A DNA stretch of 38,159 nt from Planctomycetota bacterium (GTDB lineage: Bacteria; Planctomycetota; UBA1135; GCA-002686595): positions 1-38,159 of the forward strand of contig JADHNZ010000031.1 of assembly GCA_016779225.1 (NCBI GenBank), read 5' to 3'. Below, one piece after another: positions 16,716 to 24,968 of this stretch. The notes below the pieces were generated by a model. The model saw only the letters and a list, made by a program, of their open reading frames with translations, did not search any database and was not told where the DNA came from. The position numbers were made by a program, and so were the translations under genes. Within the stretch, counting starts at the first letter, position 1; every line of letters begins with the position of its first letter.

Positions 16716-17441
16716 ATGACCTCCTGGCGCCTGATCACGACCTGGGGTGCCAGCCCCGAGTTCAACATGGGGCTGGACGAGGCCCTGCTGCTCCAAGGAG
16801 AGGCGCCTACCCTGCGCCTCTACACCTGGGCTCCGGACACGCTGAGCCTCGGCTGGTTCCAGCGCCTGGACGAGGTCCCCGGCGCCGACCGCGCCAGCCG
16901 GCTGGTCCGCCGCCTGACGGGCGGAGGCGCGATCCACCACCAGCACGAGCTCACCTTCTCGCTCACGGCGCCGGTCGGCCTCGCCCCCTACGACGGCACC
17001 GTCCCGGAGAGCTACGCCCGCGTGCATGCGGCCATCGTGGTGGCCCTCGGCCGCGTCGGCCTGGCGGCCGGCCTGCGCGGGGACCAGGCCCTGACCTCGG
17101 ACGCCGAGGCCACGGGCATGTGCTTCCACAAGTCCACGGCCCTCGACATCGCCTGGGAGGGCGCGAAGGGCGTGGGCTCGGCCCAGCGACGCCGGGGCGG
17201 CCGGGTGCTGCACCACGGCTCGATCAAGCTGGGCACCACGCCCCTAGAGGGAGCCATCGCCACCTTCGCCTCCGTGGAGAGGCGGGTGACGCCGGTGGAG
17301 TTCGCCCCCGAGCTGCGCCGGGCCTTCGAGGAGTGCCTCGAGCTCGACCTGCGCCCGGGGGTCCCGTCGCGGGCCGAGCGCGAGTGCGCCGAGCAGCTTG
17401 GGGCCCGCTACACGAGTGAGTCCTGGGTCGCCCAGCGCTGA
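16716..17441 (+). CDS. LipM-like octanoyltransferase / lipoate-protein ligase family
   Basis: The 241-residue protein belongs to the lipoate ligase/octanoyltransferase fold (LplA, LipM, LipL). Motifs are 'RRLTGGGAIHHQHELTFSL' (family RRxxGGxAVxH) and 'KGVGSAQRRRGGRVLHHGSI' with the ligand-binding Lys151. In LipM a cysteine just before this block carries octanoate; here Cys136 in 'TGMCFHKSTALDIAWEGAK' sits at the matching place, so LipM (octanoyl-ACP to GcvH) is favoured over an ATP-using LplA. The gene is directly after gcvH, separated by a hairpin. Without the lipoyl synthase gene in view, LplA or LipL function cannot be excluded. Confidence 0.85.
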   Translation: MTSWRLITTWGASPEFNMGLDEALLLQGEAPTLRLYTWAPDTLSLGWFQRLDEVPGADRASRLVRRLTGGGAIHHQHELTFSLTAPVGLAPYDGTVPESYARVHAAIVVALGRVGLAAGLRGDQALTSDAEATGMCFHKSTALDIAWEGAKGVGSAQRRRGGRVLHHGSIKLGTTPLEGAIATFASVERRVTPVEFAPELRRAFEECLELDLRPGVPSRAERECAEQLGARYTSESWVAQR

Positions 17442-17505
17442 GGCGGGCAGACTGTCCTCGGCGCAGACGCCGCCCGCGCCCGGACGAGGAGGCCGGCCAA
17501 GAAGA

Positions 17506-17530
17506 AAGGCGCCCCCAAAGGAGGCGCCTT
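17506..17530 (-). terminator. Terminator of tRNA-Gln
   Basis: AAGGCGCC (17506-17513) pairs with GGCGCCTT (17523-17530). Read on the minus strand the stem is followed by TTTCTTCTT, the best T-rich tail of any hairpin in the window. It starts nine bases past the tRNA 3' end. On the plus strand it also follows the LipM-like gene. Confidence 0.75.
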
Positions 17531-17538
17531 GAAAGGTG

Positions 17539-17613
17539 GTTACCCCGCCAGGACTCGAACCTGGAATGACTGGACCAAAACCAGTTGTGTTGCCAATTAC
17601 ACCACGGGGTAAC
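17539..17613 (-). tRNA. tRNA-Gln (anticodon TTG)
   Basis: The minus strand folds into a complete cloverleaf. The acceptor stem is GTTACCC/GGGTAAC. The anticodon arm ACTGG-TTTTGGT-CCAGT gives anticodon TTG, which reads CAA/CAG glutamine codons. The T arm is CCAGG-TTCGAGT-CCTGG. No CCA is encoded. A -10-like TATCCT is 11 bases upstream and a T-tailed hairpin follows, so it is a single-gene unit. Confidence 0.95.
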
Positions 17614-17624
17614 GGCGGGCCGAG

Positions 17625-17630
17625 AGGATA
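17625..17630 (-). promoter_or_regulatory. -10-like TATCCT for tRNA-Gln
   Basis: On the minus strand TATCCT ends 11 bases before the first tRNA base, the expected distance for a tRNA promoter. This supports TATCCT as a working -10 form in this genome, since it also precedes coaE and the dehydrogenase gene. No -35 consensus is seen at 16-18 bases. Confidence 0.5.
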
Positions 17631-17680
17631 GCGTCCCAGCCCCCGGGGGGCGAGCCTGCCCGGGATTTCGGGGCCCAAAA

Positions 17681-18961
17681 TCAGCGCTCAGGCTCGAGGG
17701 GCAGGCGCCCCTCGAGGGCGCGCAGGCCCAGGACCAGGGCGTGGGCCGTGGCCCAGTCGCGGACCGCGGCGCGCCCCGCCCTGCCGGGCCAGGTCCGCGA
17801 GCCGGCCCAGGACTGACCCTGGAACCAGACGCCGAAGCAGACCAGCCCCACCGGCTTCTCGGGGGTGCCTCCCCCGGGACCTGCGACGCCGCTGGTCGCC
17901 AGGGCCAGATCCGCGCCCGCAGCCCGCGCGGCGCCTCGGGCCATGGACCGGGCCACCTCCTCGCTGACCGCCCCTGCGGCCTCGAGGAGCTCCCGCCCCA
18001 CTCCCAGCCGAGACTCCTTGGCGTCGTTCGCGTAGGTCACGAACGACTCGCGCAGCACCGCGCTCGAGCCGGGCACGGCGGTCAGCGCGCCCGCCACGAG
18101 CCCACCCGTGCAGGACTCGGCGGCGCTGACCCAGAGCCCGCGGGCAGCCAGGGCCTCGACCAGGGCCTCCTCTGGCGTCGCGTGCTGCTCGCTGAAGATC
18201 CAGGGCTGGAAGCGCACGCGGAACTGCGTCGCCAGGGGCTCGAGCACACCGCGCGCCTCGGCCTCCGTCGCGCCGCGAGCCACGAGCCGTGCCGTGAGGA
18301 GGCCGCGCGCCACCGTGACCCCCACCAGGGGATTTGCAGCGCGCTCCAGCCACGCACCCGCATCGTCGGAGAACTGGCTCTCCGAGAGGCCTTGGAGGTG
18401 GAAGCGCTGCTCCACCCGAACCGTCCCCTGGCCGAGGCTCGCCCGAACGCGCCCGCCCACGCCCTGCTCCCACATGGCCCGCAGCTCGCTCGGAGGACCG
18501 GGGAGCACGCGCACCACCGCACCGCCCTCGAGCGAGACCTCGAAGCCAGGCGCCGTGCCCACGGGGTTCGCAAGCACGGCGGCGCCCTCCGGCACGAGGG
18601 CCTGACGGCTGTTGGAGGCCGGCATCTCACGGCCGCTCGTCCGGTACCAGGCGGTGACCTGGTCGTGGGCCTTGGGGTCGAGCATGAGGGCGACGCCGGC
18701 CGCACGGGCCACGCCGTGCCGCGTGACATCGTCCAGGGTGGGACCCAGGCCCCCGGTCACGAACACGAGCTCCGCCCGGGAGGCCAGCCGGGTCACGGCC
18801 GCGGCGATGGCCTGCTCGTCGTCCCCGACCACGGCGACCTCGACCACCTCGACACCCAGGGCCTGCAGCTCGCGGGCGAGGTACGGCGCGTTCAGGTCGG
18901 GGTGCTTGCCCGCGAGCAGCTCGTCGCCGACCGAGCACAGCGCCGCGCGCAGGGTGCTCAC
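17681..18961 (-). CDS. cinA: CinA-family protein (NMN amidohydrolase / ADP-ribose pyrophosphatase type)
   Basis: The 426-residue protein has both CinA domains. The N-terminal molybdopterin-binding-like (COG1058) domain reads 'CSVGDELLAGKHPDLNAPYL' and 'FVTGGLGPTLDDVTRHGVA'. The C-terminal PncC domain begins near residue 260 with 'SAAESCTGGLVAGALTAVPG' and contains 'TSGVAGPGGGTPEKPVGLV'. PncC deamidates nicotinamide mononucleotide in NAD recycling; the N-terminal domain in studied homologues acts on ADP-ribose. GTG 18961 overlaps the tatC stop as GTGA, so the two are cotranscribed. All key motif residues are present. CinA is also named for competence induction in some Gram-positives, but nothing here suggests that role. 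Confidence 0.93.
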   Translation of the reverse strand: MSTLRAALCSVGDELLAGKHPDLNAPYLARELQALGVEVVEVAVVGDDEQAIAAAVTRLASRAELVFVTGGLGPTLDDVTRHGVARAAGVALMLDPKAHDQVTAWYRTSGREMPASNSRQALVPEGAAVLANPVGTAPGFEVSLEGGAVVRVLPGPPSELRAMWEQGVGGRVRASLGQGTVRVEQRFHLQGLSESQFSDDAGAWLERAANPLVGVTVARGLLTARLVARGATEAEARGVLEPLATQFRVRFQPWIFSEQHATPEEALVEALAARGLWVSAAESCTGGLVAGALTAVPGSSAVLRESFVTYANDAKESRLGVGRELLEAAGAVSEEVARSMARGAARAAGADLALATSGVAGPGGGTPEKPVGLVCFGVWFQGQSWAGSRTWPGRAGRAAVRDWATAHALVLGLRALEGRLPLEPER

Positions 18962-19881
18962 GGCGCGAGTTCCCCGGCCGCCGCTCCCTTCGCCTGGGGC
19001 GTCGTGAAGCGCGCGACCCAGATGCCGACCTCGTAGAGGATGATGATCGGCCCGGCCATCAGCATCTGCGTGACGGGGTCCGGGGGCGTGATCACCGCGG
19101 CGAGCACGAGGGCGCCGACGATGGTGTGGCGGCGGTACTCCGCCCAGAGCCCGGGCCCGACGAGCCCCAGCTTGGTGAGGGCCATCATCAGGACCGGCAG
19201 CTGGAAGACGGCCCCCATCGCGAGGGCAAGCCCCTTGAGGAAGCCGAGGTAGTTGTCCGCGGTCTGGGCCGTCACCGCGAGCGTCTCGAGCTCGATGTCG
19301 TCGACCCCGAGGAAGTAGAGGGCGTAGGGCACCATCACCCGATAGCCGAAGGCCACGCCCCCGAGGAACAGGGCCATGGAGACCGGCACGCTGCGGTACA
19401 CGACGGTGCGCTCACTGCGGTAGAGGCCCGCGGCGATGAAGCCCCACATCTGCCAGAGCATGAACGGCGCGGCGACGAACACCGCCAGCCAGAAGCAGAC
19501 GCGCAGGCGCAGCACGAAGCCCTGGTCCGAGGTGAAGTTCACCAGCCGGTCGTCGCTCCGCAGGCGGTCCACCAGCACGCGGCGCTCGGGGTAGCCCGGC
19601 TCGAAGTACTCGAGGGCGTCCAGCGGCTGGCCGGCCTCCTCCGCGGCGGCGAGCTTGCCCTCGAAGTGCTCCGCGCGAGCCTCGTTCAGCATCTCCATGG
19701 CCTGGCGGTGAGGCGCCTGGATCATGGAGAACGCCTCGAAGCGCCAGGAGTAGATGGCGACGAAGGCGATGGCGAGGACGACCACGCTCTTGAAGAGCCT
19801 CCCACGCAGCTCCTGGAGGTGATCCCCCAGGGACATGCGCGTGGCCTCCATCTCGGACTCGTCGTCGGGCAGCGCGGTCAT
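18958..19881 (-). CDS. tatC: Sec-independent translocase subunit TatC, with enlarged first periplasmic loop
   Basis: TatC is the inner-membrane receptor for twin-arginine signal peptides of folded exported proteins. The family start 'MSLGDHLQELRGRLFKSVVV' is present after a 15-residue acidic leader, and helices follow with 'FMLWQMWGFIAAGLYRSER', 'GVAFGYRVMVPYALYFLG', 'YLGFLKGLALAMGAVFQLPV' and 'AAVITPPDPVTQMLMAGPI'. At 307 residues it is 50-60 longer than usual. The excess lies between helix 1 and the conserved 'FVLRLRV' region (about residues 57-115): a charged, Ala/Glu-rich stretch in the first periplasmic loop. The cinA start overlaps its stop. TatA/B are not in the window. A hairpin separates it from the gene upstream. 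Confidence 0.93.
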   Translation of the reverse strand: MTALPDDESEMEATRMSLGDHLQELRGRLFKSVVVLAIAFVAIYSWRFEAFSMIQAPHRQAMEMLNEARAEHFEGKLAAAEEAGQPLDALEYFEPGYPERRVLVDRLRSDDRLVNFTSDQGFVLRLRVCFWLAVFVAAPFMLWQMWGFIAAGLYRSERTVVYRSVPVSMALFLGGVAFGYRVMVPYALYFLGVDDIELETLAVTAQTADNYLGFLKGLALAMGAVFQLPVLMMALTKLGLVGPGLWAEYRRHTIVGALVLAAVITPPDPVTQMLMAGPIIILYEVGIWVARFTTPQAKGAAAGELAP

Positions 19882-19895
19882 GGCACCTACGGCAG

Positions 19896-19921
19896 CGGCC
19901 GGGCCCCTGGGGGCCCGGCCG
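19896..19921. terminator. GC-rich palindrome between the BRCT-like gene and tatC
   Basis: CGGCCGGGCCCC (19896-19907) and GGGGCCCGGCCG (19910-19921) form a near-perfect palindrome, 14 bases before the tatC start and about 55 bases after the upstream gene's stop. It probably ends the upstream message; no T-tract is present. Confidence 0.55.
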
Positions 19922-19976
19922 CGAGAGGATCCGTCCGGCGGGGGGGGCTACGCAAGCCCGCCCAAGCCAGGGAGGG

Positions 19977-21242
19977 TCACTTCACGAAGAAGCGGCGGAT
20001 GTCCTCGATGGAGACGATGGTCAGGCCGGCGGCCTCGGCGTCCTTGTAGAGGGCCATCTCCGAGACGGCCATGGGCTCCTCGAGGACCTCGCCGGTCTCG
20101 GGATCGTTGTAGAGGGGATCGCCAACGATCAGGAAGGCCGTCGACTTGTCCATGGAGTCCTGGACATTGATGCCGATCTCACCCATCAGGACCTTCAGCT
20201 CGGAGGCGTTCCAGGTGCCGGAGAACCGGCCCGCCATCACGGCGTTGCGGGTGCCGCCGGCCACATAGATCGGGTTCGAGATGGTGTCGCCGCCGACGAT
20301 CGGATCGAACTGGTCGGCGAGGTCCATGATGCGGCACTCGGCGCGGTCGGGCTCGACCTTGGTGACCTCCAGGACGCCCTTGCGGGCGCTGGAGCCGGGC
20401 TTGCCGCTGGTGACATCGAAGCGCATGCCGAGGCTGATGCGGTCGCCGGCGCCCAGGTCGATCCAGGCGATGCCGAGGCTGGCGGAGGTCGCGAGGACCG
20501 AGCCGTCCGGGCCCTGGAGCTCCTTGGTGAGACCGGTCTGCTCCGCGAGGGTGCGGGTCAGGGCGGCGGTGCGGGTGCGGGCGGCGTTGGAGTCGAGCTC
20601 GCGGGCGCGCTTCTCGTCGGCCAGCTCGGCCTGGGCGGCCTTCCAGCTGCTGTCGGCCGAGGAGAACTGGTTCCGAGCGGCGCTCAGCTGGCGCTCGAGC
20701 TCGTTGCGCTCGTCCTGGGCGTTGGTCTGGGCGTCGGCCAGCTGCTGCTCGAGCTCGCGGATCTTCTTGTCCTTGGTCGAGGTGACGCTGGCGGTGGCGG
20801 AGTTGGCCGCGGAGACCTGGTTGCGCAGGTCCTCGATCTGGGCCTCCAGGGTCTTCGCCTTGCCGAGGGAGTCACGGTAGGCGGCAGAGGCCTTGGGCCA
20901 CGCCTCCTCCCAGGTGACCTCGGCGTCGGTCATGCCGGGGAACGAGGCCTTGAACTCGCTGAGCCCCTGCTTGGCCTGCTCCACATCGGAGCGGGACTGC
21001 ATGTCCTCGCGGTTGTAGTAGCCCAGGACCTCGGAGATGTTCCGGCTGCGGCCCAGCTCGGTCATGCGGGCGGCGTCGGCCTCCTCCTTGGCGGAGACGG
21101 CGGCCTCAGCCTCGCCCTGGGCCTTCGTGCGGGCGTCACCGGCCGTGTAGGCCAGGAAGGTGGACGCGAGGAACAGGACGAACACGAGGATCATCCAGAT
21201 GGCGGGGACGCGCGCGGCGCCGCGGTTGGATCGCTGCATCAT
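19977..21242 (-). CDS. Membrane-anchored coiled-coil protein with C-terminal BRCT-like domain
   Basis: ATG 21242 (a double ATG with 21239) is preceded by AGGGAG; the 421-residue product begins 'MMQRSNRGAARVPAIWMILV', a basic start and one transmembrane helix (about residues 14-34). Residues 40-240 are a charged coiled coil ('IRELEQQLADAQTNAQDERN', 'ELERQLSAARNQF'). A beta-rich middle follows ('ASLGIAWIDLGAGDRISLGM', 'KGVLEVTKVEPDRAECRIMD'). The last 75 residues fit the BRCT pattern: 'AGRFSGTWNASELKVLMGEI', 'DKSTAFLIVGDP', 'ALYKDAEAAGLTIVSIEDI', ending 'RRFFVK'. BRCT domains usually mediate DNA-repair protein contacts in the cytoplasm, yet the topology predicted here is C-terminus outside. The family is not one I recognise; function unknown. 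Confidence 0.75.
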   Translation of the reverse strand: MMQRSNRGAARVPAIWMILVFVLFLASTFLAYTAGDARTKAQGEAEAAVSAKEEADAARMTELGRSRNISEVLGYYNREDMQSRSDVEQAKQGLSEFKASFPGMTDAEVTWEEAWPKASAAYRDSLGKAKTLEAQIEDLRNQVSAANSATASVTSTKDKKIRELEQQLADAQTNAQDERNELERQLSAARNQFSSADSSWKAAQAELADEKRARELDSNAARTRTAALTRTLAEQTGLTKELQGPDGSVLATSASLGIAWIDLGAGDRISLGMRFDVTSGKPGSSARKGVLEVTKVEPDRAECRIMDLADQFDPIVGGDTISNPIYVAGGTRNAVMAGRFSGTWNASELKVLMGEIGINVQDSMDKSTAFLIVGDPLYNDPETGEVLEEPMAVSEMALYKDAEAAGLTIVSIEDIRRFFVK

Positions 21243-21365
21243 GCTTCCGGGCTCCCTGGGGATCCGGCGCCTGGGTGGGGCGCAGGGGGGAGGCTGGGGA
21301 ACAGGGTTCTGGGGGGGACGGTGCGGGCGGCCGGACAGGGGGTCCAGGACGCTCCGCGGGCGCAT

Positions 21366-21395
21366 GTGATAACCGAAGGAGGGGTTCCGCGGCAA
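21366..21395 (-). promoter_or_regulatory. Weak promoter-like pair in the divergent region 21243-21572
   Basis: On the minus strand TTGCCG (21395-21390) and TATCAC (21371-21366) are 18 bases apart, about 125 bases before the BRCT-like gene. The -10 matches consensus at four of six positions. The rest of this 330-base divergent stretch is GC-rich and holds no gene I can support. Confidence 0.25.
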
Positions 21396-21507
21396 GGAAC
21401 GGAGCCGCGGAGGGTGGCCCCGGGAGCCCTCTGCCAGGCTGGCGGAGGAGGGCCGGGAGCGGCGCGGGGGCCCAGCCCTCGCGACACCCAACCGGGGCCG
21501 TGAGTCC

Positions 21508-21513
21508 TATCCT
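21508..21513 (+). promoter_or_regulatory. -10-like TATCCT before coaE
   Basis: TATCCT in the context CCTATCCTCCCGG lies 59 bases before the coaE ATG. It is the same hexamer as that before tRNA-Gln and the dehydrogenase. It would drive the coaE-rho-glycosyltransferase unit. Confidence 0.4.
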
Positions 21514-21572
21514 CCCGGGCGGCCCGAGTTTCGGGCCCCGCCCCGCGAGCCGGGGCCTCCCCCCGCTCCCCC

Positions 21573-22223
21573 ATGACCCTCCCCGCCTCCCGCTCCACCC
21601 TGGTCCTCGGGGTCCTGGGCGGCATCGCCAGCGGCAAGAGCACCGTAGGTCGCCTCCTGGCGGGCCCTGCCGGGCGCGTCGTGGCCGCGGACCCCCTCGC
21701 CCACGAGGTCCTCGAGAGCCCCGAGGTGGCGCGCCTGGTCGCCGAGCGGTTCGGGCAGGGCGTGCTCGACCCCGCAGGCGCGGTGGACCGAGCCGCCCTA
21801 GGCGCGCGCGTCTTCGACGACCCCGAGGGTCGGAAGGCACTCGAGGGGTGGATCCACCCCCGCGTTCGTGAGAGGATCCGCGCCGCCCTCGAGGAGGCCC
21901 GGTCCGCCGGAGCGCCGCGGGTCGTGCTCGATGTCCCTCTCCTGATGGAGAATGACGCCGACCACCACCTGATGGCCGCCTGCGACCACCTGGTCTTCAT
22001 CGAGGTCCCCGACGAGGTGCGCGATGCGCGTGCCCAGCGCGATCGGGGGTGGGCCCCCGGCGAGGTGGCCCGACGCGAGGCCGCGCAACTTCCCTTGTCC
22101 GAGAAGAGGGCCGCCGCTGGCTGGGTCCTCGAAGCCGACTGTCCCCGAGACGAACTCCCCGCGCGCGTCGACGCCTTGCTGCAGCGCATCGAGGCGACGC
22201 GTCCCCCCCACACCTCCCCATGA
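21573..22223 (+). CDS. coaE: Dephospho-CoA kinase
   Basis: CoaE phosphorylates the 3'-hydroxyl of dephospho-CoA, the last step of coenzyme A synthesis. The 216-residue length is normal. The P-loop is 'GVLGGIASGKSTVGRLLA' with Gly16-Thr24, followed by the family blocks 'VVAADPLAHEVLESPEVA', 'LEGWIHPRVRERIRAALE' and 'VVLDVPLLMENDADHHLM'. The late motif 'DEVRDARAQRDRGWAPGEVA' matches the usual RlxxRdgls region. ATG 21573 fits the P-loop position. The stop overlaps the rho ATG (ATGA), so both are coexpressed; a coaE-rho neighbourhood is known in several bacteria. Confidence 0.96.
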   Translation: MTLPASRSTLVLGVLGGIASGKSTVGRLLAGPAGRVVAADPLAHEVLESPEVARLVAERFGQGVLDPAGAVDRAALGARVFDDPEGRKALEGWIHPRVRERIRAALEEARSAGAPRVVLDVPLLMENDADHHLMAACDHLVFIEVPDEVRDARAQRDRGWAPGEVARREAAQLPLSEKRAAAGWVLEADCPRDELPARVDALLQRIEATRPPHTSP

Positions 22224-23692
22224 CCTCCGCCACCCGCAAGAACCGCCCGGGCAAGAAGCCCCAGGGCTTCAAGCGCCGCAAGCGCAAGGGCTTCCAAGGC
22301 GACAAGGGTCCGCTGAAGCCGGCGGCCCTGCGCATCGACTACGACGCCCTGCCCCGCGAGCTCGACGCCGAGGGAATGGAGGAGCTGCTCGAGTCCCTCC
22401 CCAAGACGCGCAAGAAGAAGGCGCCGCCGGAGGTGGACCACGACGAGCTGCTCGCCATGCACCTCAACGAGATGCACGAGCTTGCCGAGGAGCTCGAGCT
22501 CGAGGACTTCCACGGACGCAACCGTCGCGAGGCCATCTGGGAGATCACCAACCACCGGCTCCTGACGCGCGTCCCGGTCAAGGTCCGCGGCGTGGTGGAT
22601 GTCTGGGACAACAAGCATGTCTTCCTGCGCACGGCGTTCACGGACTACATGCCCGCCGAGGAGGATGTCTTCGTCCCGCACTCGATGGCCGACGAGTTCG
22701 GGATGGCCAAGGGGATGACCCTCGAGGGCTACCTGCGGCCGGTGGCCGAGGGCGAGAAGTACTTCTGCCTGTCCGAGCTGACCGCCATCGACGGCGGCGA
22801 GCCCGAGGACGCCCAGGGACGCGCCGGCTTCAAGGAGCTGGTGCCCCTCTACCCGGAGGAGCGCATCATCCTGGAGGGCACCGAGGACAACCCCCTCGAG
22901 ATGCGCATCGTGGACCTGATCGCCCCCATCGGGCGCGGCCAGCGCGGGCTCATCGTCGCCCCACCGCGGACGGGCAAGACGGTGCTGCTGCAGATGCTGG
23001 CCAAGTCCATCGTCCGCAACGCTCCAGACGCGCGCCTCATGATCCTGCTGGTGGACGAGCGCCCCGAGGAGGTCACGGACTTCCAGCGCTCGATCGTCGG
23101 AGAGAAGGTCGAGGTGGTCTCGTCCACCTTCGACGAGCCGGCCGCACGGCACATCCAGGTGGCCGAGATGGTCATCGAGAAGGCCAAGTGCATGGTCGAG
23201 GCCGGCGAGGATGTGGTGATCCTGCTCGACTCGATCACGCGCCTCGCGCGGGCCTGCAACACTGAGGCGCCGAGCAACGGAAAGCTCCTCTCCGGCGGCC
23301 TCGAGGCCACCGCCCTGCAGTTCCCCAAGCGCTTCTTCGGAGCGGCGCGGAACATCGAGGACGGCGGCTCGCTCACCATCCTCGGCACGGCCCTGATCGA
23401 GACCGGCTCGAAGATGGACGAGGTGATCTTCGAGGAGTTCAAGGGCACCGGCAACTCCGAGATCGTCCTGGACCGACGCCTCTCCGACCGCCGCATCTTC
23501 CCCGCCATCGACATCAACCGCTCCGGCACCCGCAAGGAGGAGCTGCTCTTCACCAGCGAGGAGATCGAGCGCGTCTGGATGCTGCGCAAGGTGCTCAACG
23601 AGCTCGATCCGGTCGAGGCCATGGAGATGCTGATCTCCAAGATGCGCAAGACCGCGGTCAACGCGCAGTTCCTCATGACGATCGGGGGCTGA
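22220..23692 (+). CDS. rho: Transcription termination factor Rho
   Basis: Rho is the hexameric RNA helicase that ends many bacterial transcripts. ATG 22220, overlapping the coaE stop, gives 490 residues; a longer frame starting inside coaE is rejected. The first 25 residues are very basic ('[19 protein letters not shown]'), then an acidic linker leads to the RNA-binding domain ('[15 protein letters not shown]', '[17 protein letters not shown]'). The ATPase core has Walker A '[15 protein letters not shown]' (about 245-257), '[19 protein letters not shown]', '[19 protein letters not shown]', '[16 protein letters not shown]' and '[19 protein letters not shown]'. This is long relative to E. coli Rho (419) because of the N-terminal extension. 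Weak T-tracts in this window's hairpins would fit reliance on Rho, but that is inference. Confidence 0.98.
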   Translation: MTSATRKNRPGKKPQGFKRRKRKGFQGDKGPLKPAALRIDYDALPRELDAEGMEELLESLPKTRKKKAPPEVDHDELLAMHLNEMHELAEELELEDFHGRNRREAIWEITNHRLLTRVPVKVRGVVDVWDNKHVFLRTAFTDYMPAEEDVFVPHSMADEFGMAKGMTLEGYLRPVAEGEKYFCLSELTAIDGGEPEDAQGRAGFKELVPLYPEERIILEGTEDNPLEMRIVDLIAPIGRGQRGLIVAPPRTGKTVLLQMLAKSIVRNAPDARLMILLVDERPEEVTDFQRSIVGEKVEVVSSTFDEPAARHIQVAEMVIEKAKCMVEAGEDVVILLDSITRLARACNTEAPSNGKLLSGGLEATALQFPKRFFGAARNIEDGGSLTILGTALIETGSKMDEVIFEEFKGTGNSEIVLDRRLSDRRIFPAIDINRSGTRKEELLFTSEEIERVWMLRKVLNELDPVEAMEMLISKMRKTAVNAQFLMTIGG

Positions 23693-23702
23693 CCCGGGGC
23701 CG

Positions 23703-24914
23703 ATGCGGATCGGCCTCGCCGTCGGGACCTGGGCGCCGGTGGGCGGCAGCGAGCGCTACGCGCTCGATGTCGCCCATGAGCTGGGTCTCGCCGGCGACGA
23801 GGTCGTCGTGCTGCGTGCAGGAGGTGACGCTCCGCCGCCTCCGGGCGGGCGCGTCGAGAGCTACGCGCCCCTCGAGGGGCTGTTCGCCCGCGAGGAGGAC
23901 CATCCGTTGGGCGCGCCGGAGGCCGGCCTCGAGGCGCTGGGCCTGGAGGCCCTCTTCCTCGTGAGCAGCGTGGCCCCCTGGGTCGCCCAGCGCCTCGCGC
24001 GGGTCGCCCCCCTCGTCCGCTTCGTGCAGGACCACACCTTCTTCTGCCCGGGCCTCAACAAGCGCCGGACGGACGGCTCGATCTGCACCCGGCCGGCCCC
24101 GTGGGCCTGCCTCCCGCGGGCGCTGACCGGCGGCTGCCTCGACCTGCCCACCGGCCGGGTTGGCCTGCGCCGGGTTGCCGGCCGCGCGCGCGAGCTCGCA
24201 CGACGCGGCAGCGCCGTGAGCCTCGTCGTGGCCTCTGGCTATATGGCCGGTGAGCTGACGGCCGCCGGAATCCCCGCGGACCGGGTCCGCGTCCTGCCCT
24301 ACTTCACGCGCGAGCAGCCAGATCCCACGACGCCCCTTCGCGAGGACTGCGCCCGCTTCCTCGCCCGCCAGGGCGAGCGCCCCATGGCGCTGTGCGCGGC
24401 ACGGCTCGTGCCGGAGAAGGGCGTCGAGTTCCTGCTCGAGGGCGTGGCGCGGGTCCCCGGGTGCTGCCTCGTCCTGGCCGGGGACGGACCCGCGCGCGAG
24501 GCCATCGAGCGCGCCGTCCAGGGCCACGGGCTCGCAGAGCGCGTGCACCTGACCGGCTGGATCGACGCTCCCGACCTGCGCGCGCTGCTGCGCGAGTGCC
24601 GCGTCTCCGTGATGCCGAGCCTCTGGGCCGAGCCCTTCGGCATCGTCGGCCTCGAGGCCATGGCCGCGGGCCGGGCCACGATCGCCACGGCGGCCGGGGG
24701 CGCCCTCGAGTGGACCGCGGAGGGCGAGACGGGCCTCCTGGTGCCCCCAGGAGACATCCCTGCCCTGGTCTCAGCCCTGGGCCGCCTCACCGAGGACGCT
24801 GCCCTCGCCAAGCGCATGGGGAGCGCAGGCAGCCAGCGCGTCGAGCGCCTCTACCGGGCCCCCACCCACCTCGCCGGCCTGCGCGAGATTCTGGAGTCCG
24901 CAGCGAACCGGTGA
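23703..24914 (+). CDS. GT4-family glycosyltransferase
   Basis: The 403-residue protein is a GT-B retaining glycosyltransferase. The N-terminal acceptor domain opens '[20 protein letters not shown]' (GGxE motif) and contains '[19 protein letters not shown]', a histidine block, and a Cys-rich patch ('[16 protein letters not shown]', 'GGCLDL'). The C-terminal donor domain has '[19 protein letters not shown]', '[16 protein letters not shown]' and the E-x7-E motif '[20 protein letters not shown]'. Such enzymes use UDP- or GDP-sugars to build polysaccharide or modify acceptors on the cytoplasmic face. It begins 10 bases after rho. The Cys-rich patch is seen in a subgroup of GT4 enzymes acting after similar 'HD..FC' motifs. 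Sugar and acceptor are unknown. Confidence 0.9.
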   Translation: MRIGLAVGTWAPVGGSERYALDVAHELGLAGDEVVVLRAGGDAPPPPGGRVESYAPLEGLFAREEDHPLGAPEAGLEALGLEALFLVSSVAPWVAQRLARVAPLVRFVQDHTFFCPGLNKRRTDGSICTRPAPWACLPRALTGGCLDLPTGRVGLRRVAGRARELARRGSAVSLVVASGYMAGELTAAGIPADRVRVLPYFTREQPDPTTPLREDCARFLARQGERPMALCAARLVPEKGVEFLLEGVARVPGCCLVLAGDGPAREAIERAVQGHGLAERVHLTGWIDAPDLRALLRECRVSVMPSLWAEPFGIVGLEAMAAGRATIATAAGGALEWTAEGETGLLVPPGDIPALVSALGRLTEDAALAKRMGSAGSQRVERLYRAPTHLAGLREILESAANR

Positions 24915-24968
24915 CCGGGCACGACCGGGACGACCGACTCACCTGGTCCAGGGCGCGCCCATCCCCGC

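Noticed and set aside
17639..17651. GCCCCC/GGGGGGC palindrome after cinA
   Set aside because: It has no room for a loop; simple GC-rich sequence explains it.
22049..22219. Upstream in-frame extension of rho
   Set aside because: It runs inside coaE and is Arg/Gly-rich shadow sequence; ATG 22220 overlaps the coaE stop in the usual way.
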